Shown: positions 44,918-53,724, counted from the first letter of the stretch. The stretch: DNA of 64,000 nt from Saccharomonospora cyanea NA-134 (GCF_000244975.1 NZ_CM001440.1:3642325-3706324); one strand, 5' to 3'. The notes: a model not told the origin generated them from the letters alone. Numbers and translations: made by a program.

Positions 44918-45000
44918 CGGTCACCCGCGGGTCCGGCCGGGCGCCGTGGAGGGCGAGACCAGTACGCCCCACCGGGCGTGCGCGGCGGATTGGGTACGGG
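44918..45000. promoter_or_regulatory. Shared bipartite cluster element, copy 4 (FAD oxidoreductase | A-PCP operon), most diverged
   Basis: The first half CGGTCACCCGCGGGTCCGGC (44918-44937) keeps the invariant GGnCACnnGCnnGnC. The second half GCGGATTGGGTACGGG (44985-45000) keeps GGAnnGnnTACGG. The spacer is again 47 bp. It sits in the 308-bp gene-free gap 44854-45161, 64 bp from the FAD oxidoreductase start. GGGAAACCCGTGG (about 45050) resembles the extra motif of copy 3. Confidence 0.65.
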
Positions 45001-45161
45001 AACCGGGCCCCGTCCGGCGCGGGGCCGTCCCGACGCCGCGACCGCCGTGGGAAACCCGTGGTCGCCCCGGCACCGGTGGCCGTGAGCTGCGCCGATCGGT
45101 GATCCCGTCGGCGGACCCGCTGCCATCTCGGTGACCCGGTGTCCCGCCACCATCGACTCTC

Positions 45162-45893
45162 GTGGCAAGCGCAGGCGTAACCGCGAGCGTAACCATTCCT
45201 CGCACCTACAACGGTCCCGCCGAGTCGGCGCACGGCGGCTACGCCTGCGCCGTGTTCGCGCGGGCCGCGGGCCTGCCGTCGCCGGTCGCGGTGACCCTCC
45301 TCGCCCCGCCGCCGCTGGAGGTGCCGCTCGACGTCGACGCCGGGTCGCGCCGCGCCACCGTCAGGGCGGGCGGCACGCTGGTCGCCACGGTCGCCCCGGT
45401 GGCCCGTGGCCCCGAACCCGTACCACCGGTCGACCTGTCCACCGCCGAGGCCGCGGCCCGGACCTTCCCGGGCTTCGCCGACCACCCGTTCCCCACCTGC
45501 TTCGTGTGCGGCCACGACCGGCCCGACGGCTCGGGACTGCGGCTGGCTCCCGGACCGGTGCCGGGCCTCCCCCACACCGTCGCCTGCCCCTGGACGCCCC
45601 GTGAGGGCACCGAGGAGGAGGTGTGGAGCGTGCTCGACTGCCCGGGCGGCTGGGTCGAGCCGGAACGGCACCCGATGGTGCTGAGCAGGTTCTCGGTGGC
45701 GTCGCACGGACGTCCCGAGCCGGGCGGACCGCACGCCGTGGTCGCCACCCGGCTCGGCACGCACGGTCGCACGATCACCGTCGGCAGCACCGTGTACACC
45801 GCCACGCGGCGTCCGGTCGCCACGGCCACCGCGGTCTGGACGGCGGTCCCGCAGGGGCTGCCGGCCGATGCGCACGACGACTTGGGCGAGTAG
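45162..45893 (+). CDS. Hotdog-fold thioesterase-like protein, function unknown
   Basis: A 243-residue protein that looks like a double-hotdog domain: an N-terminal RTYNGPAESAHGGYA segment and a central FPTCFVCGHDRPDGSGLRL-like stretch (about 115-133) followed by strand-rich sequence. The CFVCG pattern is common in uncharacterised actinobacterial proteins of this fold; no experimentally known function can be assigned. It opens the plus-strand operon leading to A-PCP, P450, TE, amidinotransferase and di-iron enzyme, 15 bp before the A-PCP gene. The GTG at 45162 has no clear ribosome-binding site, so the transcript may be leaderless or the start may lie slightly downstream. An editing thioesterase or a binding protein for an acyl intermediate is possible. 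Confidence 0.65.
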   Translation: MASAGVTASVTIPRTYNGPAESAHGGYACAVFARAAGLPSPVAVTLLAPPPLEVPLDVDAGSRRATVRAGGTLVATVAPVARGPEPVPPVDLSTAEAAARTFPGFADHPFPTCFVCGHDRPDGSGLRLAPGPVPGLPHTVACPWTPREGTEEEVWSVLDCPGGWVEPERHPMVLSRFSVASHGRPEPGGPHAVVATRLGTHGRTITVGSTVYTATRRPVATATAVWTAVPQGLPADAHDDLGE

Positions 45894-45908
45894 GAGGAAG
45901 GCAGTCGG

Positions 45909-47624
45909 ATGGATCCCGCGGAAACGATCACCGCAGCGTTCGCGCGTCAGGTCGCGGCGCGACCGGACACCGTCGCGGTCAGCGCGGACGGCACCGAGCT
46001 CACCTACGCCGAGCTGGACGTGCGGTCCGACCGGCTCGCCGGGTACCTGCACGGCCTCGGGGTGTCCGCCGAGGACGCCGTCGGGGTCGCCCTGCCACGG
46101 TCGGCCGACCTCGTCGTGGCACTGCTCGCGGTGCTCAAGGCAGGCGCCGCCTACCTCGCGCTGGACCCCCAGCAGCCCGAGGAACGGCGGACGCTGGTGC
46201 TCAAGGACGCCGACGTCGACGTCGTGATCACCCCCGAACTCCTGGCCGGTGTTCCGGAACACGGCCATGCCCCGCCCGAGCCGCCGGCCAGCGGTGAGCG
46301 CACCGCCTACATCGCCTACACCTCCGGCTCGACCGGGATCCCGAAGGGCGTGTGCGTGCCGCAGCGGGCGGTCCTGCGTCTGGTGTTCGACCAGGACTTC
46401 CTCGACATCCGGCCCGACGACGTGTTCCTCCAGCTCGCCCCGGTCGCGTTCGACGCCTCCACGCTGGAACTCTGGGGGCCGCTGCTCAACGGGGCCCGCC
46501 TCGTCGTCACCCCGCCCGGTGACGTGTCGCCGCGCGACCTCGCCGCTCTCGTCCGCGACTCGGGTGTCACCGTGCTGTGGCTGACGGCGGGCCTGTTCCA
46601 CACCGTCGTCGAGGCCGGAGCCGATGCTCTTCGCGGGCTGCGGTGTCTGCTCGCGGGTGGTGACGTGCTCTCCGCCGCGCACGTCGACCGGGCGTTGCGC
46701 GCGTTGCCGGACACCCGGCTGGTCAACGGCTACGGCCCGACCGAGAACACCACCTTCACGGCCTGCCACGTGATCGCCGAACCGGTCGGCGACGCGTCGG
46801 TACCGATCGGGCTGCCGGTCAACGGCACCACCGTCCATCTGCTGGACGACACCCTCCGGCCGGTCCCTGACGGGCAGGTCGGTGAGCTGTACGCCGGGGG
46901 CCTCGGTGTCGCCACCGGGTACCGCAACGACCCCGCGCTGACGGCGCGGAAGTTCCTGCCGGACCCGTTCTCCGACCTGCCCGGTGCCCGGCTGTACCGC
47001 ACCGGGGACCTCGCCCGCCGCCGCCCCGACGGCGTGCTGGAGTTCCACGGCCGCGTCGACGACCAGGTCAAGATCCGCGGTTTCCGCGTCGAGATCGGTG
47101 AGATCGAGGCCGCGCTGCGCCGCCACCCCGAGGTACGCGACGTCGCCGTGGTGGCCCAGCAGCCGGACGGCGACCGGGTGCTGGCCGCCTTCTACGTCAG
47201 CGAGCTGACCATGACCGGAGCCGAACTCCGCGAGCACCTGGCTCCGATCGTGCCGCGCTACATGATGCCGTCGGTGTTCTGCCACGTCGACGCGCTTCCG
47301 CTGACCCCCAACGGCAAGGTGGACCGCGAACGGTTGTCGGCCACCACCCTGCCCGACCGTCCGGACCTGAGCACCGACTATCGGGCACCGTCCACGGAGG
47401 ACGAGACCTGGCTCGCGGAGCTGTGGGCCGACCTGATGCAGGTCCGCGAAGTCGGCGTGGACGACGACTTCTTCGAGCTCGGCGGTCACTCGCTGATGGC
47501 GACGCGGATCACCGTCGAGATCGCCGAGCGCTACGGCCGGACGATCCCCGCGGTCGCCTTCTACGAGAACCCCACCATCGCCGAACTCGCACGGCTGCTC
47601 GCCGAAGGGAGCGACGACGCATGA
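45909..47624 (+). CDS. Stand-alone A-PCP didomain, valine-like code
   Basis: A 571-residue NRPS loading unit: A domain about 1-480 with YTSGSTGIPKG, GYGPTENTT and the A10 Lys in TPNGKVDR, then a PCP with FFELGGHSLM near 523. The hand-read ten-residue pocket code D-A-L-W-L-G-G-T-F-K is very close to bacterial valine codes. There is no C domain, so the loaded amino acid is used in trans. AGGAGGAAGG precedes the ATG. The stop overlaps the start of the P450 gene (ATGA). This pairing is the classical layout for P450 hydroxylation of an amino acid while it is bound to the PCP, which suggests a beta-hydroxylated or otherwise oxidised valine-like unit (inference). Confidence 0.92.
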   Translation: MDPAETITAAFARQVAARPDTVAVSADGTELTYAELDVRSDRLAGYLHGLGVSAEDAVGVALPRSADLVVALLAVLKAGAAYLALDPQQPEERRTLVLKDADVDVVITPELLAGVPEHGHAPPEPPASGERTAYIAYTSGSTGIPKGVCVPQRAVLRLVFDQDFLDIRPDDVFLQLAPVAFDASTLELWGPLLNGARLVVTPPGDVSPRDLAALVRDSGVTVLWLTAGLFHTVVEAGADALRGLRCLLAGGDVLSAAHVDRALRALPDTRLVNGYGPTENTTFTACHVIAEPVGDASVPIGLPVNGTTVHLLDDTLRPVPDGQVGELYAGGLGVATGYRNDPALTARKFLPDPFSDLPGARLYRTGDLARRRPDGVLEFHGRVDDQVKIRGFRVEIGEIEAALRRHPEVRDVAVVAQQPDGDRVLAAFYVSELTMTGAELREHLAPIVPRYMMPSVFCHVDALPLTPNGKVDRERLSATTLPDRPDLSTDYRAPSTEDETWLAELWADLMQVREVGVDDDFFELGGHSLMATRITVEIAERYGRTIPAVAFYENPTIAELARLLAEGSDDA

Positions 47625-48913
47625 GGATCACCGTTCCCGTCCCGGGCACTCCACTCGACCTCGACACGGTGAACCTGTTCGACCCCGAGCTCTACGCCCA
47701 CGGCGATCCGCACACCGTCTGGGCGCAGCTGCGCCGCCACGCCCCGGTGCACCGCACCACCCTTCCCGACGGCCGGTCGTTCTGGTCGGTCACCCGCTAT
47801 GCCGACGTCAACGACGTCCTGCGCGACCACACCCGGTTCACGTCCAGCCGGGGCACGCTGCTGTCCATCCTCGGCAACACCGACCCCGCCGGGGGCAAGA
47901 TGATGGCCGCGAGCGACCCGCCGGTGCACACGGCGCTGCGTGAGCCGATGACCAGGGTGCTCTCCCACCGGGCGTTGCAACCACACAACCCGAGGATCCG
48001 CCGAGTGGTGCACCGCATGCTCGCCCCGCTGCTCGACGGCGGCACGTGGAACATCGCACACGCGGGCGCCCGGTTCCCCATGGCCTTCACCGGAACCCTG
48101 ATGGGCCTGCCCGAGGAGGACTGGCCGCACCTCGCGCACCTCACCACGATGGCCATCGCCCCGCAGGACGACGACTACCGCCAGTCCGAAGGCGACGGCA
48201 CGCTCGCCGCCGCCCACCACGAGTTGTTCGCGTACTTCTCCGGACAGGTGACCAGACGAAAGCGCACGCCGACCGACGACCTGGTCGGTTTCCTCGTCGG
48301 GATGGAGGCGGGCGGGCGCAGGCTGCGCCACGACGAGATCGTCTACAACTGCTACAGCCTCCTCCTCGGAGCGAACGTCACCACCCCGCACGCCATCGCC
48401 GCGACCGTCCTCGCGCTCATCGAGCACCCGGCCGAGTGGGCGCGGTGGACCGCCGACCCTTCACTGACCCCCGTCGCACTCGAGGAGGGGCTGCGCTGGG
48501 CCTCCCCCGCCAACCACTTCATGCGCTACGTCACGCGCGATCTGACCCTGCACGACCGTCACCTCCGCGAGGGTGACGCGGTGGTGGCCTGGCTGGGTTC
48601 CGCCAACCGGGACGAGGAGGTCTTCGCCGACCCGTTCCGGTTCGACGTCACCCGCAGGCCCAACCGGCACGTGGCCTTCGGGTTCGGCCCGCACTACTGC
48701 ATCGGTGCGCCACTCGCGCGGATCGCGCTGCGGATGCTGTTCGACGAGATCGTCACGTCGGTCGAGGAGTTCGCCCTCGCGGGCCCTGTCGAGCACCTCA
48801 CCTCCAACTTCGTCGCCGGGATCAAGAGCATGCCGCTCACCGCCCGGCTGCGCCCCGACGCCGCGCGCGTCATCGACACGGCCGTCACCGAGGAAGGGCC
48901 GGTGGCGGTGTGA
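47621..48913 (+). CDS. Cytochrome P450, probably acting on PCP-bound amino acid
   Basis: The 430-residue P450 has an I-helix reading LLLGANVTTP, so the usual acidic residue before the Thr pair is Val. The ExxR motif is in EEGLRWASP, and the heme Cys lies in FGFGPHYCIGAPLAR near residue 367. Loss of the acid residue changes proton delivery and is seen in P450s working on carrier-bound substrates or using other chemistry. The ATG overlaps the A-PCP stop and the stop overlaps the TE start, so all three are translationally coupled. I infer that it oxidises the aminoacyl group on the neighbouring PCP. No ferredoxin gene is nearby. Confidence 0.9.
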   Translation: MRITVPVPGTPLDLDTVNLFDPELYAHGDPHTVWAQLRRHAPVHRTTLPDGRSFWSVTRYADVNDVLRDHTRFTSSRGTLLSILGNTDPAGGKMMAASDPPVHTALREPMTRVLSHRALQPHNPRIRRVVHRMLAPLLDGGTWNIAHAGARFPMAFTGTLMGLPEEDWPHLAHLTTMAIAPQDDDYRQSEGDGTLAAAHHELFAYFSGQVTRRKRTPTDDLVGFLVGMEAGGRRLRHDEIVYNCYSLLLGANVTTPHAIAATVLALIEHPAEWARWTADPSLTPVALEEGLRWASPANHFMRYVTRDLTLHDRHLREGDAVVAWLGSANRDEEVFADPFRFDVTRRPNRHVAFGFGPHYCIGAPLARIALRMLFDEIVTSVEEFALAGPVEHLTSNFVAGIKSMPLTARLRPDAARVIDTAVTEEGPVAV

Positions 48914-49680
48914 GCCCCTCGCAGCGCGACAAGATGTTCCTGCGGCCGCTGAAGGACGACTGTGCCGGCCGGTTGTTCTGCTTCCCCTACTCGGGGCTCG
49001 GTGCCTCGATGTACAACCGCTGGCCACGCCGCATCCCCACGGAGTCGGGTGACATCGAGGTCTGCCTGCTCCAGCCGCCGGGCCGGGAGAACCGGCTGCG
49101 CGAACCGCACTACGGCACCTACGAGGCGCTGGCCGAGCTGGTGGTGACCAGCCTCGCGCCCTACCTCGACCGCCCGTTCGCGCTCTTCGGCCACTGCGGA
49201 GGCGCGCTCGCCGCCTTCGCCACGGCCCTGCGCCTCGCGGAGACGGACCTGCCCGACGCGACGTGCGTGTTCGTCTCGTCGCAGGTGGCACCGCACGAGG
49301 GCCCCTACGGCCGGTTCCTGTCGATGACCGACGAGGAGTTGAGCGTCGAGCTCGCCGACCTCACGCGCGCCATGGGCGGTGAACCGCACCCCGACATCCT
49401 CGCGTTGAGCCTGCGCGTGCTCCGCGCCGACGTGACCGCCAACCAGCGCTACCGCCTCGACGAACCGATCGTGCTGCCCAGCGACGTGCGGGCGATCGGC
49501 TGGCACGACGATCGGGAGATCCGCCCGGAACAGATGGCCGGGTGGCCGGCCTACGCCGAACCCGGCCGGTACCACCACACCGTCCTGCCGGGCACGCACC
49601 ACGAGTTCCTCCGCGCACCGGAGGCGCTCCAACGAGAGTTCGCCATCGGCCTGCACACTCAGGAAAGGCAGAACAGATGA
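48910..49680 (+). CDS. Type II thioesterase with Cys in place of the active Ser
   Basis: A 256-residue alpha/beta hydrolase of the RifR/SrfD type, with N-terminal LFCFPYSGLGASMYNRW, LLQPPGRENR, the nucleophile motif GHCGGAL (Cys96), Asp in GWHDD and His in PGTHHEFL near 230. Normal type II TEs have GHSMG. With Cys, the acyl-enzyme is a thioester, which may favour transfer over hydrolysis or give slower editing. The GTG start overlaps the P450 stop (GTGA). The position between P450 and amidinotransferase suggests either removal of stalled aminoacyl groups or release/transfer of the oxidised amino acid from the A-PCP protein so that it can be amidinated. The latter is inference. Confidence 0.9.
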   Translation: MSPSQRDKMFLRPLKDDCAGRLFCFPYSGLGASMYNRWPRRIPTESGDIEVCLLQPPGRENRLREPHYGTYEALAELVVTSLAPYLDRPFALFGHCGGALAAFATALRLAETDLPDATCVFVSSQVAPHEGPYGRFLSMTDEELSVELADLTRAMGGEPHPDILALSLRVLRADVTANQRYRLDEPIVLPSDVRAIGWHDDREIRPEQMAGWPAYAEPGRYHHTVLPGTHHEFLRAPEALQREFAIGLHTQERQNR

Positions 49681-50765
49681 CAGCCGTGAATGAGGACGTC
49701 CGGACCGGTCCGGTGTGCTCGTACACCGAATGGGACCCGTTGGAGGAGGTCGTCGTCGGTATCGTCGACGAGGCCTGCTTCCCGCCATGGCACGTCGCAC
49801 TACCGCCGGTCCTGCCGCGGGACATGCACGAGACCTTCCGCACGCAGGCGGGCAAGCCGTTCCCGCCCGAGCGGATCGAGGCGGCACGCCGGGAACTGGA
49901 CGAGTTCGCCCACATCCTGGAGTCCGAGGGCGTCACCGTCCGCAGGCCCGAACCGATCCCCCAGAGCACCACCTACAGCACCCTGCACTGGTCGAGCACC
50001 GGCATGTACGCGGCCATGCCCCGGGACGCGCTGCTCGTGGTGGGCGACGAGATCATCGAGTGCCCCATGGCGTGGCGCTCGCGGTACTACGAGTCACTGG
50101 CATACCGTCCCCTGCTGAAGGAGTACTTCCGGGGCGGGGCGAAGTGGAGCGCGGGGCCCAAACCCGAACTCACCGACGAGCAGTTCGACCAGGACTGGAT
50201 CGACGCCGAGCACGAGGACGGATCGGCGCGTCTGGTGGTCACCGAGTTCGAGCCGACCTTCGACGCCGCCGACTTCACGCGCTGCGGGCGGGACATCATC
50301 GCGCAGAAGAGCAACGTCACCAACCAGTTCGGCATCGAGTGGCTGCAACGCCACCTCGGTGACGACTACCGCATCCACGTGTTCGAGTTCCAGGACACGC
50401 ACCCGATGCACATCGACGCCACGCTCGTGCCGATGGCCCCCGGCAAACTGCTGATCAACCCGGAGCGGGTGTCGAAGGTGCCGTCGCTGTTCAAGGGCTG
50501 GGACGTGATGGCGGCGCCCAAGCCGGTGATCCCGGACTCCCACCCGCTCTACATGACGAGCAAGTGGATCAACATGAACATCCTCATGCTCGACGAGGAC
50601 CGGGTCATCGTCGAGCGGCAGGACGAGCCCATGATCCAGGCGATGAAGAACTTCGGCTTCACCCCCATCCTGTGCAACTTCCGGAACTTCAACAGCTTCG
50701 GCGGCTCCTTCCACTGCGCGACGCTGGACGTCCGGCGCCGCGGAAGCCTGCAGTCGTACTTCTAG
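49677..50765 (+). CDS. Arginine:X amidinotransferase (AGAT/StrB1 family)
   Basis: The 362-residue enzyme has normal family length. The catalytic Cys is in GGSFHCATLDVRRRG at residue 347. The catalytic His is in HPMHIDATLVPM near 244, with the family Asp in FQDTHP. The N-terminal SYTEWDPLEEVVVG is the family start. These enzymes move the amidino group from L-arginine to an amine, via an amidino-Cys intermediate, as in creatine and streptomycin pathways. The acceptor amine here is unknown: a diamino acid, an amino-polyketide, or the amino acid made by the A-PCP/P450/TE cassette. The ATG overlaps the TE stop and follows AGGAAAGG. It predicts a guanidine in the final product, perhaps later cyclised. 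Confidence 0.93.
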   Translation: MTAVNEDVRTGPVCSYTEWDPLEEVVVGIVDEACFPPWHVALPPVLPRDMHETFRTQAGKPFPPERIEAARRELDEFAHILESEGVTVRRPEPIPQSTTYSTLHWSSTGMYAAMPRDALLVVGDEIIECPMAWRSRYYESLAYRPLLKEYFRGGAKWSAGPKPELTDEQFDQDWIDAEHEDGSARLVVTEFEPTFDAADFTRCGRDIIAQKSNVTNQFGIEWLQRHLGDDYRIHVFEFQDTHPMHIDATLVPMAPGKLLINPERVSKVPSLFKGWDVMAAPKPVIPDSHPLYMTSKWINMNILMLDEDRVIVERQDEPMIQAMKNFGFTPILCNFRNFNSFGGSFHCATLDVRRRGSLQSYF

Positions 50766-50770
50766 GAGGC

Positions 50771-51727
50771 ATGGTGCGGATCTGGAAGCACACCCCCAAG
50801 GACGCTCTGCTGCTCGGGTTCAGCGTGGCGCAGTTCGCGGTGATGGTCTGGTTCGCCACCCAGTGGGACGACCAGCCCGGCTGGGCACGGGCGGGCGGTT
50901 TCGTGCTGGTCACACTCATGACCGCCTACAGCATCATCGTGGTGTCACACCTGTTCACCCACGTTCCGTGGTTCACCTCGGCGCGGCTCAACGCGGCCGC
51001 GTCGCTGTTGAACTCCGTCAACATCGGACAGTCCGTGCAGGCGTACCACCTCACGCACGTGCGCAACCACCACCGGTTCAACAACGACCCCATCGGCGAA
51101 GACGGGACCACCCGGGACCTCTCCTCCACCTACCGGGACGGGCACGACGGCGAGCACGCTCCGCTGCTGCGCTACATCTTCAGCGGCGCCCTGCAGTCCA
51201 TCGCGGACCGAGCACGTGAGCTGGCACTGTGCTACCGGCTCTGGAAGGTGGGTCCGAAGGAGACGAAACTGCTTTCCCTGGCACACAAACGTGAGCCCAA
51301 ACGCACCCGGGAGCTGCGCCAGATCGCGGCCGACCGAGCCGCACACAGCCTGTCCCTGGTCGGTTTCGCCCTGATCTCCTGGCAGTGGGCGCTGTTCGTG
51401 TACGTCCCGGCGTTCTTCTTCGCGCTCGTACTCGTGAACGTGCAGAACTACTACCGGCACTACGGTGCCGATCCGAGCAACCGCGCGGCGGACTCGGTCA
51501 GCCACTACGGGCGGTTCTACAACCTCCTGGCCTTCAACGACGGCTACCACCAGGAGCATCACCTCAGCCCTGCCACGCACTGGACGCAGCTTCCGACAGT
51601 GCGGGAGCGGCGGCGGGACTGGCTGGACGCCCAGCCGAGGATCGTGAGCCCGGTTCCGGCGATGCTCGGGTTCCTCCACCGTGACCGGCCGCTGCTGCAT
51701 CGCGGCAGCGCGAGCCCGAAGCCGTGA
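50771..51727 (+). CDS. Membrane di-iron fatty acid desaturase/hydroxylase family protein
   Basis: The 318-residue protein has an N-terminal pair of membrane segments (about 13-60), a further hydrophobic pair (about 195-228), and three His boxes: HLFTH (60-64), HVRNHH (about 97-102) and HQEHH (about 260-264). This is the pattern of membrane-bound non-heme di-iron desaturases and alkane hydroxylases. AGGAGG precedes the ATG five bp after the amidinotransferase stop, and the stop overlaps the start of the leucine-type A-PCP gene (GTGA). The tight coupling suggests that the substrate is an amino acid or peptide in this pathway, perhaps PCP-bound leucine, rather than a membrane lipid. Whether it desaturates or hydroxylates cannot be told. 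Confidence 0.88.
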   Translation: MVRIWKHTPKDALLLGFSVAQFAVMVWFATQWDDQPGWARAGGFVLVTLMTAYSIIVVSHLFTHVPWFTSARLNAAASLLNSVNIGQSVQAYHLTHVRNHHRFNNDPIGEDGTTRDLSSTYRDGHDGEHAPLLRYIFSGALQSIADRARELALCYRLWKVGPKETKLLSLAHKREPKRTRELRQIAADRAAHSLSLVGFALISWQWALFVYVPAFFFALVLVNVQNYYRHYGADPSNRAADSVSHYGRFYNLLAFNDGYHQEHHLSPATHWTQLPTVRERRRDWLDAQPRIVSPVPAMLGFLHRDRPLLHRGSASPKP

Positions 51728-53718
51728 GCGCGGACGTGCACCCGGCTCCCGTGCACCGGCTCGTCGGCGAGCAGGCCGCACTGCGCCCGGACGCGCCCGC
51801 CGTGACCGGTGCCCGGGATCGGGTGACCTACCGGGAGCTCGACCAGCGGTCGAACCGGCTGGCCCACCACCTGGTGGAGTCGGGTGTACGACCGGGCGCG
51901 CTCGTGGCGGTGTGCCTGCCGCGCTCGGTGGAGTCGGTCGTCGCGCCGCTGGCCGTCCTCAAGGCCGGCGGCGCGTACGTCCCACTCGACCCCGAGTATC
52001 CGTCCGAGCGTCTCGGCCACATGCTCACCGACGCACGTCCCGCCGTGCTCGTGACGACCTCCGGCGTTCCGCTCGACGGAGCCCGCGTCGAGCACGTGGT
52101 GCGCCTCGACCGGGACTCCGCCGCCCTCGCGGCTCGACCGGCCCACGCCCCCGACGTCGCCGTGGACCCCGCCGACCTGGCCTACGTGATCTACACGTCC
52201 GGCTCCACGGGAACGCCCAAGGGGGTGCAGATACCTCACGCCGGCCTGACGAATCTCGTCGACTGGCACGTCCGGCGCTACGGTCTCGGGCCGGGCGAGC
52301 GCACCGCACACGTGGCCGCGCTCGGGTTCGACGCCTCGGTGTGGGAGGTGTGGCCCACCCTGGCCTCCGGTGCGACGCTGCTCCTTCCCGGCGACTCCGA
52401 CCGCACTCAGCCGGAGCGGCTGCGCGACTGGCTGGTGGACGAGAGCGTCACCGTCACCTTCCTGCCCACCCCACTGGCCGAGGAGGTACTCGCGCTACCG
52501 CCGCGCCGCGGCGCACTACGCACCCTCCTGACGGGCGGCGACGCACTGACCACCTCCCCGCCGCCGGGCACGCCCTTCGAGCTGGTCAACCACTACGGCC
52601 CCACCGAGGCGAGTGTGGTCACCACGGCCGGTGTCGTCCCGCCGGGCACGTCCGGTCCTCCCTCGATCGGCACGCCGATCACCGGTTTCCGCGTGCACGT
52701 GCTCGACGACGACCTGCGCCCGGTACCCGACGGGGAGCCCGGGGAACTGTGCGTCGGCGGTGCGGGCGTGGCGCGCGGCTACCTGAACCGGCCCGGCCTG
52801 ACCGCCGAGCGGTTCGTCCCCGACCCCCACGGCCCGCCGGGCAGCCGCATGTACCGCACGGGCGATCTGGTGAGCCGGCGCGACGACGGTGAACTGGAGT
52901 TCCGCGGACGCGCCGACGACCAGATCAAGCTCCGCGGGTTCCGGATCGAACTCGGTGAGGTCGAGGCGGCGGTGGCAGGCCATCCCGCCGTCGCGCGCGC
53001 GGCCGTCGTCGTGAGGGAGGACCGCCCCGGTGATCGCCGGCTCGTCGCCTACGTCGTGCCCGCACGGCACGTGAGGGTCGCCGAAGCGGTCTCGGGCGAC
53101 GTACTCTGCCAGGCCGCTCACCACGGACGGTCCTTCCCGGACTCGTACGTGCCCGCGACGCTGCTTCCCGAATCACGGCAGGTCAACGACCCGGCGAGTT
53201 CCCGGGACATCGAGGCGGGCCTCGCGAGTCTCGACGGGTACCTGCGCGAGCGGCTGCCCGACCACATGGTGCCGTCGGCGGTCGTGGTCCTGGATGAGTT
53301 GCCCCTGACGCGGAACGGCAAGGTCGACCGCAAGTCGCTGCCCGCGCCCGCGCTGCCCGCGCCGGTGGAGGTCGTCGCACCCCGGGACGTGGTCGAGGAA
53401 CTGATCGCCGACGCCTGGTACGACGTGCTCGGGCTGCCCGATCGACAGCCCAGCGTGCACGACAACTTCTTCGCGCTCGGGGGACACTCGCTGCTGGCCG
53501 CCCAGCTCACCGCGCGGTTGCGGGACCTGTTCGGCGTGGAGCTGCCGACACAGGTCACGCTGCGCGCGCCGACGATCTCCGCACTCGCCGACGAGGTCCG
53601 CGCCCGCGAACCGGTGCCGGGCCACCTCGCCGCGGTGGCCGAACAGCACCGGCTGGTCGCGGGCCTGTCCGACGAGGAGGTCGAACGGATGCTCGCCGAG
53701 CTGGGAGGCTCGTCCTAG
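51724..53718 (+). CDS. Stand-alone A-PCP didomain, leucine-like code, with an insert near A10
   Basis: A 664-residue protein: A domain about 1-545 ([29 protein letters not shown]) and PCP with [10 protein letters not shown] near 587, followed by about 70 extra residues. The hand-read pocket code D-A-W-F-L-G-H-V-V-K differs from the well-known leucine code at one position (Asn to His). Between YVVPA (near 446) and [10 protein letters not shown] there are about 55-60 residues where 14-18 are usual, an insert of roughly 40 residues (about 53065-53235) in the small C-terminal subdomain. No C domain is present, so the amino acid is used in trans. The GTG start overlaps the desaturase-like gene. 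It ends the plus-strand operon, 6 bp from the convergent leuS. Confidence 0.9.
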   Translation: MSADVHPAPVHRLVGEQAALRPDAPAVTGARDRVTYRELDQRSNRLAHHLVESGVRPGALVAVCLPRSVESVVAPLAVLKAGGAYVPLDPEYPSERLGHMLTDARPAVLVTTSGVPLDGARVEHVVRLDRDSAALAARPAHAPDVAVDPADLAYVIYTSGSTGTPKGVQIPHAGLTNLVDWHVRRYGLGPGERTAHVAALGFDASVWEVWPTLASGATLLLPGDSDRTQPERLRDWLVDESVTVTFLPTPLAEEVLALPPRRGALRTLLTGGDALTTSPPPGTPFELVNHYGPTEASVVTTAGVVPPGTSGPPSIGTPITGFRVHVLDDDLRPVPDGEPGELCVGGAGVARGYLNRPGLTAERFVPDPHGPPGSRMYRTGDLVSRRDDGELEFRGRADDQIKLRGFRIELGEVEAAVAGHPAVARAAVVVREDRPGDRRLVAYVVPARHVRVAEAVSGDVLCQAAHHGRSFPDSYVPATLLPESRQVNDPASSRDIEAGLASLDGYLRERLPDHMVPSAVVVLDELPLTRNGKVDRKSLPAPALPAPVEVVAPRDVVEELIADAWYDVLGLPDRQPSVHDNFFALGGHSLLAAQLTARLRDLFGVELPTQVTLRAPTISALADEVRAREPVPGHLAAVAEQHRLVAGLSDEEVERMLAELGGSS

Positions 53719-53724
53719 CGAGGA

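Noticed and set aside
7424-45062. Third common motif GGRAnnCCGTAGCG in three divergent gaps
   Set aside because: The match is shorter and its distance to the bipartite element varies (68, 46, 63 bp), so I do not count it as part of the element.
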